Assembly (NCBI GenBank): GCA_017530275.1
Contig: JAFXMP010000184.1
Coordinates: 1-5,977 of the forward strand
Direction: 5' to 3'
DNA: 5,977 bases
Source of the DNA: Clostridia bacterium
Lineage (GTDB): Bacteria > Bacillota_A > Clostridia > Christensenellales > Aristaeellaceae
Part shown: positions 5,080 to 5,977 of the stretch, piece by piece
Layout: each line of letters starts with the position of its first letter
How positions within the stretch are numbered: position 1 is the stretch's first letter
Translations under genes and position numbers: made by a program
Notes under the pieces: generated by a model
Seen by the model: the letters and a program-made list of their open reading frames with translations, nothing else
Told to the model about the DNA's origin: nothing
Databases searched by the model: none

Positions 5080-5977
5080 TGCGGGATATGCTTCTCAGCC
5101 GGCAGTATTTTTGCGCAGGGACGCTGCTGACGCTCGTTTTCTCCATGCTGCTGGGCAATCGCAGATCCCCGCGCGGCGGTGCGCTTTTCTGCGCAAGCAT
5201 GGCGCTGCTGGGCGCAGCGGTGCTGCAAATCCTGAAAACATACTATAAAGGAGCCGGATTCGATATCCAAATCCCGGCGATCTCTGCGATGTGCGCCGGC
5301 CTTAGCGTCCTGTGCGCCGTCGCGCTGCTGACGGCCTTTTTTCTGGAATACCGCAAAAACGGCCTGTTTCTCTGGAAAGAATTTCTGCTTGTGTGTACTC
5401 CGCCCTGGCTGTACGGACTGGTCAGCGTCCTGTCACAGAATGCTTTTCAGTTTGCGGAGGCGCTGACGCTCTCCCTGCTGCTGGCCTGGTTTCTGTATCA
5501 GCGGGACGCGGAGGCGGAAATAAAACGCAGGGCCGAGGAGATCAAAAGGATCCAAATGACGCTGTTTCAGGAGCAAATGCGTCCCCATTTCATTTTCAAT
5601 TCCCTCACCTCCATCCGAAACCTTTGCCTCTCCGATCCCTCCACGGCGGCCAAAGGACTGGACAGCTTCGCCGGGTATCTGAGGAAAAACCTGGACGCGC
5701 TTTCCACCCCCGATATGATTCCGTTCACCAAAGAATTGGAGCATATCAGGCAGTATGTAGCGCTGGAAATGCTGAACCAGACCCAGCAGTTTGAAATGGT
5801 TTATGATCTGTCGGTGAAAAACTTCTTCGTTCCCGCTCTGTCCATCCAGCCGCTGGTGGAGAACGCCATCCGATACGGCGTGCGCTCCCGAAGCAGCGGC
5901 GCTGTCGTGATCCTGACCACCGAGCGGCAGGGGGAAGCGATCCGGGTGATCGTGGAGGATAATGGCATGGGCTTTCC
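5076..5977 (+). CDS. LytS/YesM-type sensor histidine kinase (3' partial)
   Basis: The frame starts at ATG 5076 (or 5079), with AAAGGA upstream, and is open to the window end: 300 residues are visible. Five to six hydrophobic segments fill residues 10-140. A basic/acidic helix (about 142-165, likely a coiled coil) then leads to the His_kinase motif QEQMRPHFIFNSL with phospho-acceptor H171. The ATP-binding domain follows, with the N box PLVENAIRYG (N263) and the G1 box EDNGMGF (D295), where the window cuts it. This layout is that of the LytS/YesM/AgrC-like group, which usually pairs with a LytTR response regulator; that gene should lie just downstream but is not visible. The sensory signal is unknown. 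The overlap with the preceding membrane protein gene suggests a shared unit. The missing end is only the window boundary, not a truncation. Confidence 0.9.
   Translation, partial: MMRDMLLSRQYFCAGTLLTLVFSMLLGNRRSPRGGALFCASMALLGAAVLQILKTYYKGAGFDIQIPAISAMCAGLSVLCAVALLTAFFLEYRKNGLFLWKEFLLVCTPPWLYGLVSVLSQNAFQFAEALTLSLLLAWFLYQRDAEAEIKRRAEEIKRIQMTLFQEQMRPHFIFNSLTSIRNLCLSDPSTAAKGLDSFAGYLRKNLDALSTPDMIPFTKELEHIRQYVALEMLNQTQQFEMVYDLSVKNFFVPALSIQPLVENAIRYGVRSRSSGAVVILTTERQGEAIRVIVEDNGMGF

Noticed and set aside
4776..5270. Minus-strand frame of 164 codons
   Set aside because: It is antisense to the membrane protein and kinase genes, both of which have clear starts and motifs.
5312..5794. + strand frame of 160 codons inside the kinase region
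   Set aside because: It is out of frame with the kinase, whose PHFIFNSL, VENAIRYG and DNGMGF motifs are in the frame from 5076.

Overview
The window reads as a gut-type Clostridia (Firmicutes) chromosome fragment. It is moderately GC-rich, all genes lie on the + strand, the ribosome binding sites are mostly AGGAG-like, and the proteins (HipA-like kinase, LytS/YesM-type histidine kinase, alanine-cleaved secreted protein) are of kinds common in that group. The assignment to Clostridia is an inference from style, not from a marker gene.

Region 1 (1-2674) looks like part of a ribosomally made, modified-peptide (RiPP-like) locus. Two precursor-like peptides, the first cut by the window edge, share the same leader end: an acidic helix closing with L-D-x-L-x-x-V-A-G-G. 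The first carries a long core with eight Cys, including three CxxC pairs; the second carries a 23-residue Cys-free core rich in Pro, Asp, Glu and Trp. The 161-base gap between them holds two strong RNA hairpins and one copy of a repeated palindrome. Twelve bases after the second peptide comes a protein with a HExxH zinc-protease motif, and its stop overlaps by ATGA the start of a HipA-like kinase with an intact catalytic core. My working hypothesis is that the kinase modifies the precursors and the HExxH protein trims the leaders. This would be an unusual enzyme pair for a peptide pathway: no radical SAM, LanM, YcaO or ABC transporter gene is visible here, though such genes could lie upstream.

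Region 2 (2675-3048) has no gene I can support firmly. It holds a possible 28-31 residue ORF and a longer open frame lacking a start, perhaps a decayed gene.

Region 3 (3049-4042) has a secreted acidic Gly/Leu repeat protein with a C-terminal lipocalin-like domain, then a tiny two-helix membrane protein preceded by a 23-base tandem repeat. A 16-bp hairpin follows it.

Region 4 (4043-5977) is a possible promoter, a 35-codon small ORF, then a six-helix membrane protein whose stop overlaps the start of a LytS/YesM-type sensor kinase that runs off the window. Its response regulator is expected just downstream. Whether regions 3 and 4 serve the peptide locus (secretion, immunity, sensing) is unproven and rests only on proximity and shared strand.
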